From: Belnapia arida | Lineage (GTDB): Bacteria > Pseudomonadota > Alphaproteobacteria > Acetobacterales > Acetobacteraceae | Length of the DNA stretch: 64,000 nucleotides | NCBI RefSeq assembly: GCF_016773205.1 | Contig: NZ_JAETWB010000012.1 | Span: forward strand, 1-64,000 | Reading direction: 5' to 3' | In this document: positions 55,699 to 64,000 of the stretch, piece after piece | How the letters are laid out: each line of letters starts with the position of its first letter | Position numbering within the stretch: the stretch's first letter is position 1 | Notes under the pieces: model-generated | Database searches by the model: none | What the model saw: the letters and a program-made list of their open reading frames with translations, nothing else | What the model was told of the DNA's origin: nothing | Translations under genes and position numbers: made by a program

Positions 55699-57204
55699 AT
55701 GCCCTCCCCCGATTTCGCCGCCTTCAGCGCTGGTCTTGCCGCCGGGCAGGCCCAGGTGCTGTGGCGGGAGCGGGTGGCGGACCTGGACACGCCGGTTGGG
55801 GTCTTCCTGAAGCTCGCCTCCGGCAAACCGAACAGCTTCCTGCTGGAGAGCATCGAGGGCGGCGCCGCCCGCGGCCGCTACTCCGCCGTCGGGTTGGAGC
55901 CGGACCTCATCTGGCGTTGCCGCAATGGTCGCGCCGAGGTGAACCACCACGCGCTAGCCGCCCCTCACGCCTTCGAACCCGCCGGCGAGGATGCGCTGGA
56001 AAGCCTCCGCGCTGCCATCACCGCGGCGCAGATGACGCTCCCGCCCGGCCTGCCGCCCATCGCCGTCGGCCTCTTCGGCTATCTCGGCTATGACATGGTC
56101 CGGCTGATGGAGCGCCTGCCCTCGACCGCCCCGGATGTGCTCGGCGTGCCCGATGCGGTCCTTGTCCGCCCCACCCTCGTCGCAGTCTTCGACCATGTGC
56201 GGGACGCGCTCAGCCTCTTCACCACCGTGTGGCCTCAGCCAGGCCAGGACCCGCAGGCCGCCTGGGACGCCGCCCAGGCCCGGCTGGACGAGACCGAGGC
56301 CGCGCTCGACCGCCCGCTGCCCCGCCCCGCCGCCCCAGTCAGCCTGCCGAAGCTGCCCGAACCCTCCAGCAACTTCACCCGCAAAGGCTTCATCGCCGCA
56401 GTGGAGCGCGCCAAGGACTACATCCGCGCCGGCGACTGCTTCCAGGTCGTGCCCAGCCAGCGCTTCTCGATACCCTTCGCCCTGCCGCCCTTCGCCCTCT
56501 ACCGGGCGCTGCGGCGGATCAACCCGGCGCCCTTCCTCTTCTTTTTCGATTTCACCGGCTTCGCCGCCGTCGGCGCCTCGCCCGAGATCCTCGTGCGCCT
56601 CCGCGACGGCGAAGTGACCATCCGCCCGCTCGCCGGCACCCGCCGCCGCGGCGCCACGCCCGAGGAAGACAAGGCGCTCGAGGCCGAACTCCTCGCCGAC
56701 CCGAAGGAGCGCGCCGAGCACCTGATGCTGCTCGATCTCGGCCGCAACGATGTCGGCCGCGTCTCCGCCATCGGCACCGTCCGGGTGCCGAGCCAGTTCC
56801 AGATCGAGCGCTATTCCCAGGTGATGCATATCGGCTCCGAGGTGCGCGGCCGCCTCCGCCCTGGCCTTACCGCCGTCGATGCCCTCGCCGGCGGCTTCCC
56901 GGCCGGCACGTTGACCGGCGCCCCCAAGGTCCGCGCCATGCAGATCATCGAGGAGTTGGAGCCCTCCCGGCGCGGCATCTATGCCGGCGGCTTCGGCTAT
57001 TTCGGCGCCGATGGCGGCATGGACACCTGCATCGGCCTCCGCACCGCGTTGGTGAAGGACGGGGTGATGCATGTCCAGGCCGGCGCCGGCGTCGTCGCCG
57101 ACAGCGACCCGGTCGCCGAATACGAGGAAACCCAGCAGAAGGCCCGCGCCCTGTTCCGCGCGGCCGAGGAGGCCGTCCGCTTCGCCGCCGGCCGCCGTGG
57201 ATGA
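55699..57204 (+). CDS. trpE: Anthranilate synthase component I
   Basis: 501 aa from ATG 55699, with GGAG upstream. Core motifs of the chorismate-binding enzyme are present: NSFLLESIEGG (Trp feedback site LLES), FDFTGFAAVGASPEIL, IRPLAGTRRRG and HLMLLDLGRNDVGRV, and GAPKVRAM. It converts chorismate and ammonia from TrpG to anthranilate. The stop overlaps the next gene as ATGA. trpG is 1.2 kb downstream behind its own attenuator, so the trp genes form two expression units. Confidence 0.97.
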   Translation: MPSPDFAAFSAGLAAGQAQVLWRERVADLDTPVGVFLKLASGKPNSFLLESIEGGAARGRYSAVGLEPDLIWRCRNGRAEVNHHALAAPHAFEPAGEDALESLRAAITAAQMTLPPGLPPIAVGLFGYLGYDMVRLMERLPSTAPDVLGVPDAVLVRPTLVAVFDHVRDALSLFTTVWPQPGQDPQAAWDAAQARLDETEAALDRPLPRPAAPVSLPKLPEPSSNFTRKGFIAAVERAKDYIRAGDCFQVVPSQRFSIPFALPPFALYRALRRINPAPFLFFFDFTGFAAVGASPEILVRLRDGEVTIRPLAGTRRRGATPEEDKALEAELLADPKERAEHLMLLDLGRNDVGRVSAIGTVRVPSQFQIERYSQVMHIGSEVRGRLRPGLTAVDALAGGFPAGTLTGAPKVRAMQIIEELEPSRRGIYAGGFGYFGADGGMDTCIGLRTALVKDGVMHVQAGAGVVADSDPVAEYEETQQKARALFRAAEEAVRFAAGRRG

Positions 57205-58067
57205 CCCGCCCCTGCCCGGGCGCCCGCGCCGTCACCAGCCGCCCGCATTGGCAACCGCCTGCTGGCGCGACCGACTGCCACATGCACATCTTCGGCCCCT
57301 ATGAGCGCTACCCGCTCTCCCCCGGCCGCTCCTACACCCCGCCCGAAGCCTCCGTCGCCGCCTACCGGGCGATGTGTGACACGATCGACATCGCCCGCAC
57401 CGTCATCGTCCAGCCGAGCATCTACGGCACCGACAATGCAGTAACCCTCGATGCCGTCGAGGCTCTCGGCCGAGATCGCGCCCGCGCCGTAGTGGTGGTC
57501 GACGAAAGCTTCGACCTGTCCACCCTCCGCGCCATGGCCGACCGCGGCGCCTGCGGCGTCCGCTTCAATGCGGTGAGCGGCAACGGCACCCCGCTCGCCC
57601 AGATCGAAGCCCTTGGCGCCCGCCTCGCCGAGCTCGGATGGCACATGCAGCTCTATGCCCATCCCACTGAAATGCTTGCGCTGGAGCCCGTCCTCGCCCG
57701 CCTGCCCTGCCCCTTGGTCATCGACCACATGGGCGGCGTGAAGTCTGGCGACCAAGGCCTTGATCACCCCGCCTTCCAGGCCCTGCTCCGGCTGCTGCGC
57801 GGCGGCGCCTGGGCCAAGCTCTGCGGCTACCGCTCCTCTACCGCTGGCGCGCCCTATGCCGACGTCGCCGCCATGGCCCGCACCATGATCGAGGCCGCGC
57901 CCGAGCGCTGCGTCTGGGGCACCGATTGGCCCCACCCCTCCCTTGCCTCGCCCGAGGAGGTGCCGGACGACGGCGTGCTGATGGACGCCTTCGGCGACTG
58001 GGCGCCCGAGCCTGCTCAGCGCCAAGCCATCCTCGTCGACAACCCGGCACGGCTCTACGGCTTCTGA
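57201..58067 (+). CDS. Amidohydrolase-family hydrolase (2-pyrone-4,6-dicarboxylate lactonase-like)
   Basis: 288 aa from ATG 57201. It has DCHMHIFGPYERYPLS, the typical DxHxH opening, then QLYAHPTEM, LVIDHMGGVKSGDQG and VWGTDWPHPS with the catalytic Asp. This places it in the amidohydrolase_2 group near LigI. It is translationally coupled to trpE and lies before the trp leader, which is unusual; a link to tryptophan metabolism is not established. Substrate unknown. Confidence 0.85.
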   Translation: MTRPCPGARAVTSRPHWQPPAGATDCHMHIFGPYERYPLSPGRSYTPPEASVAAYRAMCDTIDIARTVIVQPSIYGTDNAVTLDAVEALGRDRARAVVVVDESFDLSTLRAMADRGACGVRFNAVSGNGTPLAQIEALGARLAELGWHMQLYAHPTEMLALEPVLARLPCPLVIDHMGGVKSGDQGLDHPAFQALLRLLRGGAWAKLCGYRSSTAGAPYADVAAMARTMIEAAPERCVWGTDWPHPSLASPEEVPDDGVLMDAFGDWAPEPAQRQAILVDNPARLYGF

Positions 58068-58089
58068 TCCCCTTGCACGGCACGCGCGG

Positions 58090-58112
58090 CCATGGCACGA
58101 CTAGTGCCATGG
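58090..58112. repeat. 9-bp inverted repeat over the trp leader start codon
   Basis: CCATGGCAC, spacer GACTA, then GTGCCATGG, a perfect match. The right arm includes the leader ATG (58109-58111). As RNA it would form a hairpin hiding the leader's start; as DNA it could be an operator. Both readings are inference. Confidence 0.5.
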
Positions 58113-58171
58113 TGCAGCGCGCGATCCCCGCTACGCGATTTTGGTACCGCTGGTACACACCGGTGGCCTAG
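58109..58171 (+). CDS. trpL: trp operon leader peptide
   Basis: 20 aa starting MVQRAIPATR and ending FWYRWYTPVA, then TAG. Trp12 and Trp15, with Phe11, Tyr13 and Tyr16, make an aromatic cluster that would stall a ribosome when charged tRNA-Trp is low. An intrinsic terminator follows 28 nt after the stop, and the trpG cluster lies behind it. This is the layout of ribosome-mediated attenuation. No classic Shine-Dalgarno is evident; the start is inside an inverted repeat. Confidence 0.75.
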   Translation: MVQRAIPATRFWYRWYTPVA

Positions 58172-58199
58172 GATCAGCGCACCCACGCAGACCCGCAGA

Positions 58200-58224
58200 A
58201 GCCGCCACTCGCTGGCGGCTTTTT
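58200..58224 (+). terminator. Attenuator terminator of the trpGDC unit
   Basis: AGCCGCC (58200-58206), a 7-nt loop, GGCGGCT (58214-58220) and then a T run to 58224. It is a perfect GC-rich stem with a U tract, upstream of the trp genes and downstream of a Trp-rich leader. The competing antiterminator would have to involve the leader region near 58150; I did not resolve it. Confidence 0.8.
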
Positions 58225-58278
58225 CGTCTCTGCACCTCCCGCCAGCGGTGCCGGCCCCCGAACCACCCAGGAGGCCCC

Positions 58279-58413
58279 ATGCAACGCAGCGATTTCGACT
58301 TCGACGTCATCAGCGGCCCGGCCCTGCCTCCCCTGCGGCCGCCCGCGCCGCCGGCCCCGCCGCCGCCCGCGCTTGACCCGGCCGCGGCCCGGCCCGAAAG
58401 TTCGAAACCATGA
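58279..58413 (+). CDS. Small proline-rich protein coupled to trpG
   Basis: 44 aa from ATG 58279, which has an excellent AGGAGG 5 bp upstream. The N-terminus [13 protein letters not shown] is acidic and polar; residues 14-44 hold 14 prolines, including PPPP at 27-30. The stop overlaps the trpG ATG as ATGA. There is no signal peptide or known domain. The Shine-Dalgarno quality and coupling argue for translation. It could be a structural helper or simply a translational relay for trpG. Confidence 0.6.
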   Translation: MQRSDFDFDVISGPALPPLRPPAPPAPPPPALDPAAARPESSKP

Positions 58414-58997
58414 TCCTGCTGATCGACAACTACGACAGCTTTACCTTCAATCTCTACCACTTCCTCGGTGATCTTGGAGTGGAGATCGAGGTGCGGCGCA
58501 ATGATGCGCTGACGAGCCAGGAGGCCCTGGCGATGCAGCCGGAGGCTATCCTGCTTTCGCCCGGCCCCTGCACGCCGAACGAGGCCGGCATCTGCCTGCC
58601 GCTGATCGGCGCCGCCGCGTCGGCCGGCGTGCCGCTGATGGGCGTCTGCCTCGGCCACCAGGCGATCGGCCAGGCTTTCGGCGGTACCGTCATCCGTGCC
58701 CCCGATCCCGTCCACGGCAAAGTCTGGGACGTCCACCACCGCGGCACCGACCTCTTCGCCGGCCTGCCAAGTCCGGTCCGCGCCACGCGCTACCACTCTC
58801 TCGTCGTCTGCCGCGACGACCTACCCGCCGAGCTTGAGGCCACCGCCTGGACCGAGGACGGCCTCATTATGGGGCTCGCCCATCGCAGCCTGCCGATCTG
58901 GGGCGTGCAGTTCCACCCGGAGAGCATCGCCTCCCAGCACGGCCACGACCTGCTGCGGAACTTCCTGCTGCTCGCTAAGGCGCGGGTGCCGGCGTGA
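58410..58997 (+). CDS. trpG: Anthranilate synthase component II (glutamine amidotransferase)
   Basis: 195 aa. It has [32 protein letters not shown], the nucleophile Cys in [16 protein letters not shown] and [11 protein letters not shown] with the His-Glu pair. It supplies ammonia to TrpE. It overlaps the small upstream gene and trpD by 4 nt each, and is governed by the attenuator at 58.2 kb. Confidence 0.97.
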   Translation: MILLIDNYDSFTFNLYHFLGDLGVEIEVRRNDALTSQEALAMQPEAILLSPGPCTPNEAGICLPLIGAAASAGVPLMGVCLGHQAIGQAFGGTVIRAPDPVHGKVWDVHHRGTDLFAGLPSPVRATRYHSLVVCRDDLPAELEATAWTEDGLIMGLAHRSLPIWGVQFHPESIASQHGHDLLRNFLLLAKARVPA

Positions 58998-60004
58998 ACA
59001 GCCTGAAGCCGGTCCTCGCCCGCCTTGCTGCCGGCGAGCGCCTGGCGGAGAGCGAGGCCGAGGCCGCCTTCGGCATCATCATGGCCGGCGAGGCGACCCC
59101 CGCCCAGATCGCCGGCATGCTCATGGCGATGCGCGTCCGCGGCGAGACGGTGGCCGAGATGACCGGCGCCGTCCGTGCCATGCGCGCCCGCATGACGGCA
59201 ATCGAGGCCCCGCCTGGCGCCATCGACATCGTCGGCACCGGCGGCGATGCCTCGGGCAGCCTCAACATCTCGACTGCGACTTCCCTCGTCGTTGCCGCCT
59301 GCGGCGTGCCCGTCGCCAAGCACGGCAACCGTGCCCTCTCCTCCCGCTCCGGTGCCGCCGATGCGCTGGCCGCCCTCGGCATCGACCTCGACGTGCCGCT
59401 GGAGCGGCTGGAGGCGGTGCTGAAGACGGTCGGCATGGTCTTCCTGATGGCACCGCGCCACCATGCGGCGCTGCGCCATGCCGCCGGCCCTCGCGTCGAG
59501 CTCGGCACCCGCACCATCTTCAACCTGCTGGGACCATTGGCGAATCCCGCCCGTGTCCGCCGCCAGCTCACCGGCGCCTTCAGCGCCGCCTGGCTCCGTC
59601 CCATGGCCGAAACCCTCGCCCGCCTCGGCACCGAGGCCGCCTGGCTCGTCCATGGCCAGGGGCTCGACGAGATCGCCCTTTCCGGCGAAACCCAGGTGGT
59701 CGCGCTCGACAGCGGGACGATCCGCGAATTCACGATCGCACCGGAGGATGCAGGCCTCCGTCGCGCTCCGCCCGAGGCGATCCGCGGCGGCGAGCCGGCC
59801 GAGAACGCCCTCGCCCTCACCGCGTTGCTGGACAGCGCCCCTGGTCCCTACCGCGATATCGTGTTGCTGAATGCGGCCGCGGCTCTGGTCGTTGCGGGGC
59901 GCGATACCGATCTAGCATCCGGCGCGGCGCGGGCCGCGGCGGCCATCGACAGCGGGGCCGCTTCTGCCGTACTGGCCCGCCTCAAGGACGCCACTGCAGC
60001 ATGA
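58994..60004 (+). CDS. trpD: Anthranilate phosphoribosyltransferase
   Basis: 336 aa from GTG 58994 (GTGA overlap with trpG). The family motifs are all present: [18 protein letters not shown] (PRPP loop), [19 protein letters not shown] and [11 protein letters not shown]. It joins anthranilate to PRPP in the second step of tryptophan synthesis. Its stop overlaps trpC as ATGA. Confidence 0.97.
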   Translation: MNSLKPVLARLAAGERLAESEAEAAFGIIMAGEATPAQIAGMLMAMRVRGETVAEMTGAVRAMRARMTAIEAPPGAIDIVGTGGDASGSLNISTATSLVVAACGVPVAKHGNRALSSRSGAADALAALGIDLDVPLERLEAVLKTVGMVFLMAPRHHAALRHAAGPRVELGTRTIFNLLGPLANPARVRRQLTGAFSAAWLRPMAETLARLGTEAAWLVHGQGLDEIALSGETQVVALDSGTIREFTIAPEDAGLRRAPPEAIRGGEPAENALALTALLDSAPGPYRDIVLLNAAAALVVAGRDTDLASGAARAAAAIDSGAASAVLARLKDATAA

Positions 60005-60834
60005 ATGCCCCCCATCTGATCCTGTCCGAGCCGCAAACCGTGCCAGATACGCTCGCGCGCATCCTGGCCGACAAGTACGAGGAGGTCCGCGCCCGCTCCG
60101 CCGCGACGCCGCTCTCCGAGATCGAGCGCCAGGCCCGCACCGCCGACCGTCCGCGCGATTTCGTCACCGCCCTTTGCCAAGCCGTGGCCGATGGCCGGGT
60201 CGGCCTCATCGCCGAGATCAAGCGCGCATCCCCCTCGGGCGGGCTGATCCGCGATCCCTTCGAGCCCGCCACCCTCGCCGAGGATTATGCCCGCGCCGGC
60301 GCCACCTGCCTCTCGGTTCTGACCGACGCCCCGTATTTCCAGGGCCATGCCGAACACCTGAAGGCCGCCCGCGCCGCCTGCACCCTGCCGGTGCTGCGCA
60401 AGGACTTCATGGTCCATCCCTGGCAGGTTTTCGAAGCCCGGGCGATGGGCGCTGACTGCATCCTCATCATCATGGCCGCCCTCTCCGACCAGCAGGCCGA
60501 GGAGCTGGAGGATATCGCCCGCAGCTTGGACATGGGTGTCCTCGCCGAGGTCCATGACCGCGCCGAATTGGAACGTGCCCTCGGCCTCCAAACCCGGCTG
60601 ATCGGTGTTAACAACCGCAATCTTAAGACTTTGCAGACCGACCTTGCGACTTCGGAAGAGCTTGTTCCGCTGGTTCCCGCCGATCGAATTCCCATCGCCG
60701 AGAGTGGCATCCGCAACCCCTCCGATGTCCGCCGGATGGCTGATGTCGGCGCCCGCTGCATTCTTGTGGGCGAGAGCCTGATGCGGCAGCCGGACGTCAC
60801 CGCCGCCGCCGCCGAGCTTGTCCAGGCCCTCTGA
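60001..60834 (+). CDS. trpC: Indole-3-glycerol phosphate synthase
   Basis: 277 aa from ATG 60001. The barrel motifs are [13 protein letters not shown] (catalytic Glu/Lys), [45 protein letters not shown] and AESGI. It closes the indole ring in tryptophan synthesis. It is not fused to trpF. Its stop TGA overlaps the moaC start by 1 nt. Confidence 0.97.
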   Translation: MNAPHLILSEPQTVPDTLARILADKYEEVRARSAATPLSEIERQARTADRPRDFVTALCQAVADGRVGLIAEIKRASPSGGLIRDPFEPATLAEDYARAGATCLSVLTDAPYFQGHAEHLKAARAACTLPVLRKDFMVHPWQVFEARAMGADCILIIMAALSDQQAEELEDIARSLDMGVLAEVHDRAELERALGLQTRLIGVNNRNLKTLQTDLATSEELVPLVPADRIPIAESGIRNPSDVRRMADVGARCILVGESLMRQPDVTAAAAELVQAL

Positions 60835-61316
60835 TGGCGGAAGCGCCCTCCCTCACCCATTTCGACGCGGAAGGCCGCGCCGCCACGGTCGATGTCGGGG
60901 GCAAGGCGGAGACGCAGCGTCAGGCCATTGCCCGCGGCCGGGTGGTGATGGAGCCGGCAACGCTGGCCCGCATCGTCGAGGGGCAGATGGCCAAGGGCGA
61001 CGTCCTCGCCGTCGCACGCCTCGCCGGCATCATGGCAGCGAAGCGCACCGCCGACCTCATCCCGCTCTGCCACCCGCTGATGCTGACCAAGGTGGCAGTC
61101 AATCTTACCCCCACCCTGCCCGATGCGGTCGAGATCGAGGCCACTGTCGCCCTCACCGGCCGTACCGGCGTGGAGATGGAAGCGCTGACCGCCGTCACCG
61201 TCGCTGCGCTGACCGTTTATGACATGTGCAAGGCGATCGACCGCGGCATGCGGATCGAAGCCGTGCGGCTATCTCACAAGTCTGGCGGAAAGTCAGGTAT
61301 TTACGAGGCAGAGTGA
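60834..61316 (+). CDS. moaC: Cyclic pyranopterin monophosphate synthase
   Basis: 160 aa. It has [31 protein letters not shown] (LCHPL motif) and [18 protein letters not shown] with the catalytic Asp and Lys. It completes the first step of molybdenum cofactor synthesis after MoaA. Linkage of moaC-moeA to trpC is a known alphaproteobacterial gene order. The product is relevant to MsrP, encoded in this window. Confidence 0.97.
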   Translation: MAEAPSLTHFDAEGRAATVDVGGKAETQRQAIARGRVVMEPATLARIVEGQMAKGDVLAVARLAGIMAAKRTADLIPLCHPLMLTKVAVNLTPTLPDAVEIEATVALTGRTGVEMEALTAVTVAALTVYDMCKAIDRGMRIEAVRLSHKSGGKSGIYEAE

Positions 61317-62521
61317 TGATCTCGGTCGAGGAAGCCCGGGCGCGTATCCTGGCGGCCCTCACCGCCACGCCGTCAGAGACCGTGCCGCTGCCCGCCGGCT
61401 GGGGCCGCGTCCTCGCCCTACCCATACTGGCCCGGCTGACCCAACCTCCTGCTGATGTCTCGGCCATGGATGGCTACGCCGTCCGCGCTGCCGATGTGAC
61501 GGAAGGTGCCCGCCTCGCCGTCATCGGCACCGCGCCCGCCGGCCATCCCTTCGCCGGCGAGGTTGGCGCAGGCCAAGCCGTGCGCATCTTCACCGGCGGC
61601 ATCGTCCCGTTTGGCGCCGACGCAATTCTGCTTCAGGAGGATGCCGAGGCCACCGCCTCCACCGTGCTGGTGAAGGAGGCCGCCCGTCCCGGCCGATGGA
61701 TTCGGCGCCGCGGTCTCGACTTTGCCGAGGGGGAGGAGGTGCTGTCTGCGGGTCGCCGCCTCACCGCTCGGGATATCGGGCTCGCCGCGGCCGCCAATAC
61801 GCCCTGGCTGGCGGTCCACCGGGCGCCTCGCATTGGCATCCTGGCGACCGGCGACGAGATCGCCCTCCCCGGCGACCCGATTCCACGCGGCGGTATCGTC
61901 AGCAGCAACGCGCATGCCCTGGCCGCGCTCGTCCGCGCCGGTGGCGGCGACCCGCTGATCCTGCCCATCGCACCGGATGACAGCCAGGCGATTGCCGAAG
62001 CCGCCCGCGCCGCTCGCGCCTGCGACATGCTGGTAACAACCGGAGGCGCCAGCGTCGGCGACCACGATCTGGTGCAGAGCGCCCTTGGGCCGGAAGGGTT
62101 CGCCCTCGATTTCTGGAAGATCGCCATGCGGCCAGGCAAGCCGTTGATCTGGGGCCGCCTTGGCGCAACGCCGGTTCTTGGCCTGCCCGGCAACCCGGTC
62201 TCGGCCCTGGTGTGCAGCGTACTTTTCCTGATCCCAGCCCTGGACCGCCTCTCCGGCCTGCCTGGAGCTCCGCCGCGGACTATTCGTGCCCTCGCCGGTG
62301 CCGACCTGCCGGAGAACGACCGCCGTTTCGACCATCTTCGTGCGACCCTGCAACCCGGCCCCGAGGGTATCCCGCTGGCGATCCCCTTCCCGCTCCAGGA
62401 CAGTTCCATGATGAAAACCCTGGCCCGTGCGGAAGCCCTTATCCTCCGCGCGCCTGGCGCGCCGGCCCTCCAAACCGGCGCACCGGTCGAGGTTATTCCT
62501 CTCGGTGATCTCGGACTCTGA
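61316..62521 (+). CDS. moeA: Molybdopterin molybdenumtransferase
   Basis: 401 aa from ATG 61316, overlapping the moaC stop by 1 nt (TGATG); an earlier in-frame start would lie inside moaC. It has SAMDGYAVRAADV, TGGIVPFGADAI, ATGDEIALPGDPIP, TTGGASVGDHD and GLPGNPVSALV. It inserts molybdate into adenylylated molybdopterin. It is the last gene of the trpG-to-moeA run. Confidence 0.96.
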   Translation: MISVEEARARILAALTATPSETVPLPAGWGRVLALPILARLTQPPADVSAMDGYAVRAADVTEGARLAVIGTAPAGHPFAGEVGAGQAVRIFTGGIVPFGADAILLQEDAEATASTVLVKEAARPGRWIRRRGLDFAEGEEVLSAGRRLTARDIGLAAAANTPWLAVHRAPRIGILATGDEIALPGDPIPRGGIVSSNAHALAALVRAGGGDPLILPIAPDDSQAIAEAARAARACDMLVTTGGASVGDHDLVQSALGPEGFALDFWKIAMRPGKPLIWGRLGATPVLGLPGNPVSALVCSVLFLIPALDRLSGLPGAPPRTIRALAGADLPENDRRFDHLRATLQPGPEGIPLAIPFPLQDSSMMKTLARAEALILRAPGAPALQTGAPVEVIPLGDLGL

Positions 62522-62531
62522 TACGATACAG

Positions 62532-62560
62532 TTGACCGGTCGGGAGAACTTCCGTAGAAC
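62532..62560 (+). promoter_or_regulatory. lexA promoter with overlapping LexA box
   Basis: A -35-like TTGACC (62532-62537) is followed after 17 bp by TAGAAC (62555-62560). The LexA box GAAC-N7-GAAC occupies 62546-62560, so it covers the spacer and the -10. A repressor bound there would block RNA polymerase, as expected for autoregulation. The lexA ATG is 60 bp downstream. Confidence 0.82.
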
Positions 62561-62620
62561 ATCGCTGCGATTCGTGGTTTGTTCGCCACCCATACGCAGG
62601 GCCAGCCCACGGAGGGGAAG

Positions 62621-63349
62621 ATGCTTACCCGCAAGCAGCATGAGCTGCTGATCTTTATCGACAAGCATTTGCGCGCGACCGGCTTCTCCCCCTCCTTTGA
62701 GGAGATGAAGGACGCGCTGAAGCTCAAGTCGAAATCTGGCATCCACCGCCTCATCACCGCCCTGGAGGAGCGCGGCTTCCTCAAGCGTCGCGCCCATCGC
62801 GCCCGGGCGCTCGAGGTCATCCGCCTGCCGGAGAACATTGCCCCGCGTCGCACGCCGGAACCCGTGCCTGCCACTCCCCCGGCCACACCAGCATTCTCGC
62901 CCAATGTCATCCATGGCCGCTTCGCCCCCAATTTGGCTGGCGTCCAGCGCGCGGCGAATGAGGCGGCCGCCGTCCAACTTCCCCTCTACGGGCGCATCGC
63001 CGCCGGTCTTCCAATCGAGGCGCTGCGCGACAGCGGCACCAGCGTCGAGGTCCCAGCCGCCCTGCTGACCAATGGCGAGCACTATGCCCTCGAAGTCGCT
63101 GGCGATTCGATGGTTGATGCGGGCATCCTTGATGGCGATACGGTCATCATCCGGCGCGGCGACATGGCCGATAACGGCTCCATCGTCGTCGCACTGGTGG
63201 ATGAGAACGAGGTCACGCTGAAGCGCCTGCGCCGCAAGGGTAATTCCATCGCGCTTGAGCCGGCTAACCCGCGTTACGAAACCCGCATCTTCGGCCCGGA
63301 CCGCGTGAAGGTGCAGGGTCGCTTGATCGGTCTGCTGCGCCGCTACTGA
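62621..63349 (+). CDS. lexA: SOS response repressor LexA
   Basis: 242 aa from ATG 62621 with GGAGGGG upstream. The winged helix ([16 protein letters not shown], then [20 protein letters not shown]) is followed by a long Pro/Ala linker, which makes it longer than the E. coli protein (202). The S24-type peptidase domain has the self-cleavage site Ala128-Gly129 (GRIAAGLP), catalytic Ser163 (GDSMVDAG) and Lys201. RecA-stimulated cleavage relieves repression of the SOS genes in this window and of lexA itself. Confidence 0.97.
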   Translation: MLTRKQHELLIFIDKHLRATGFSPSFEEMKDALKLKSKSGIHRLITALEERGFLKRRAHRARALEVIRLPENIAPRRTPEPVPATPPATPAFSPNVIHGRFAPNLAGVQRAANEAAAVQLPLYGRIAAGLPIEALRDSGTSVEVPAALLTNGEHYALEVAGDSMVDAGILDGDTVIIRRGDMADNGSIVVALVDENEVTLKRLRRKGNSIALEPANPRYETRIFGPDRVKVQGRLIGLLRRY

Positions 63350-63350
63350 C

Positions 63351-64000
63351 CTAATCGACAGCCGCGAGAGGCGCCGCCGAGGCCAGTCCCCGTGGGCTCG
63401 GCATCGGCGGCACCCAAGGCCGGTCGCCCCGCCAGGCGCGGTCGCTGATCACCCGGGCCCCGCCGCGGTCCAGCCATATGGCATGTGGGCCTTCCCGCCA
63501 GACGGCGAAGCGGTCCACCACTTGCGCGAGGCAGGCTCCGCGCACCGGCTCGGCCGAGACAACCACCGCAGCGCTGGCACAGGTTGCCTCCGGCGCCTCG
63601 CCCCGCAGTAGCGCTGCCTCCGCCCCCGCCGGATCGGGCCGCAACACACAGGCCCCGGCCCTGCAGCGCAGGGCACCGTTCGCCGCCACGCCATCGCGCG
63701 GCAGCGCCTCAATGCTGACCTCGCCATGCACCCGATGCCAAACCTCCCGGACGAAGCTCGAGGCCCCGGATTGCCGCTGCAGGAACAGCCCGTCGCCTGC
63801 CCGCAGCGCAATCAGCCGCCCATCACCTGACACCAGCAGATCCGGCGGCCGATCGACCATCCCGCTGAGCAGCCCGATCGCCAGCAGCGGCACACCAGCC
63901 AGCCGCCACCCCGTCCGCCAGAGGCAAAGCCAGAGCAGCCCTATGGCACAAATCCCAAGCCCCCAGGATGGAATCGGCTGCATGGCCAGCGACGCCCCAG
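63351..64000 (-). CDS. ComEC/Rec2-like protein, C-terminal part (partial)
   Basis: The frame is open to the right edge, so the 5' part is missing. The visible part has membrane segments (GLGICAIGLLWLCLWR, GVPLLAIGLLSGMV) and then a soluble region PDLLVSGDGRLIALRAGDGLFLQRQ, as in alphaproteobacterial ComEC proteins after the competence domain. ComEC is the inner-membrane DNA uptake channel. It converges on lexA, 1 bp apart, a known alphaproteobacterial neighbourhood. Confidence 0.8.
   Translation of the reverse strand, partial: GASLAMQPIPSWGLGICAIGLLWLCLWRTGWRLAGVPLLAIGLLSGMVDRPPDLLVSGDGRLIALRAGDGLFLQRQSGASSFVREVWHRVHGEVSIEALPRDGVAANGALRCRAGACVLRPDPAGAEAALLRGEAPEATCASAAVVVSAEPVRGACLAQVVDRFAVWREGPHAIWLDRGGARVISDRAWRGDRPWVPPMPSPRGLASAAPLAAVD

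Overview
This is a GC-rich alphaproteobacterial chromosome segment. Several conserved gene orders fit the Rhodospirillales/Acetobacteraceae, and a Roseomonas-like genus is my best guess: sdhE-mfd with divergent recG, imuA-imuB-dnaE2, trpG-trpD-trpC-moaC-moeA-lexA, and lexA tail-to-tail with comEC. LexA boxes of the alphaproteobacterial type (GAAC-N7-GAAC, i.e. GTTC-N7-GTTC) support the class. The genus is inference.

1-15.9 kb is accessory DNA ending at a tRNA-Lys(TTT) gene whose 3' end faces it, so it reads as a genomic island. From the left it holds mobile-element relics, a type IV restriction pair (McrB/McrC), and a leftward satellite- or plasmid-like replication module: AlpA-like regulator, small unknowns, a second HTH protein, a primase-polymerase/helicase and a zinc-ribbon protein. 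Next come a frameshifted tyrosine recombinase preceded by a near-perfect inverted-repeat site, a two-gene operon of a PLD/HKD-like protein and a large unknown partner (the best candidate here for a poorly described defence system), and a decayed IS5-family transposase 12 bp from that operon's first codon.

16-23 kb is housekeeping: two cyclophilins, coaD, gyrA, and an N,N-dimethylformamidase large-subunit-like protein. 23-32 kb is an SOS block: the mutasome imuA-imuB-dnaE2 behind a LexA box, then divergent ssb and uvrA around a second LexA box. lexA itself, at 62.6 kb, has a third box overlapping its promoter.

32-40 kb carries a VOC protein plus split TPP-decarboxylase operon divergent from a TetR regulator, then mfd, sdhE and recG. 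40-45 kb is a five-gene, tightly packed operon: an ABC exporter (ATPase, permease), a GldG-like protein, a DUF4340 protein and a Nudix hydrolase. 45-54 kb has a Bug-type binding protein, msrP, a CtrA paralogue whose receiver lacks the phosphorylation residues, a lytic transglycosylase, a DUF192 protein, an alpha/beta hydrolase, an aminotransferase, an AcuC-like deacetylase and tpiA.

54-64 kb holds a PpiD-like foldase, trpE coupled to an amidohydrolase, then a tryptophan attenuator (a 20-codon leader with two Trp codons and an intrinsic terminator), a 44-residue proline-rich small gene coupled to trpG, and trpG-trpD-trpC-moaC-moeA. The window ends with SOS-controlled lexA and the 3' part of a comEC-like gene that runs off the end.
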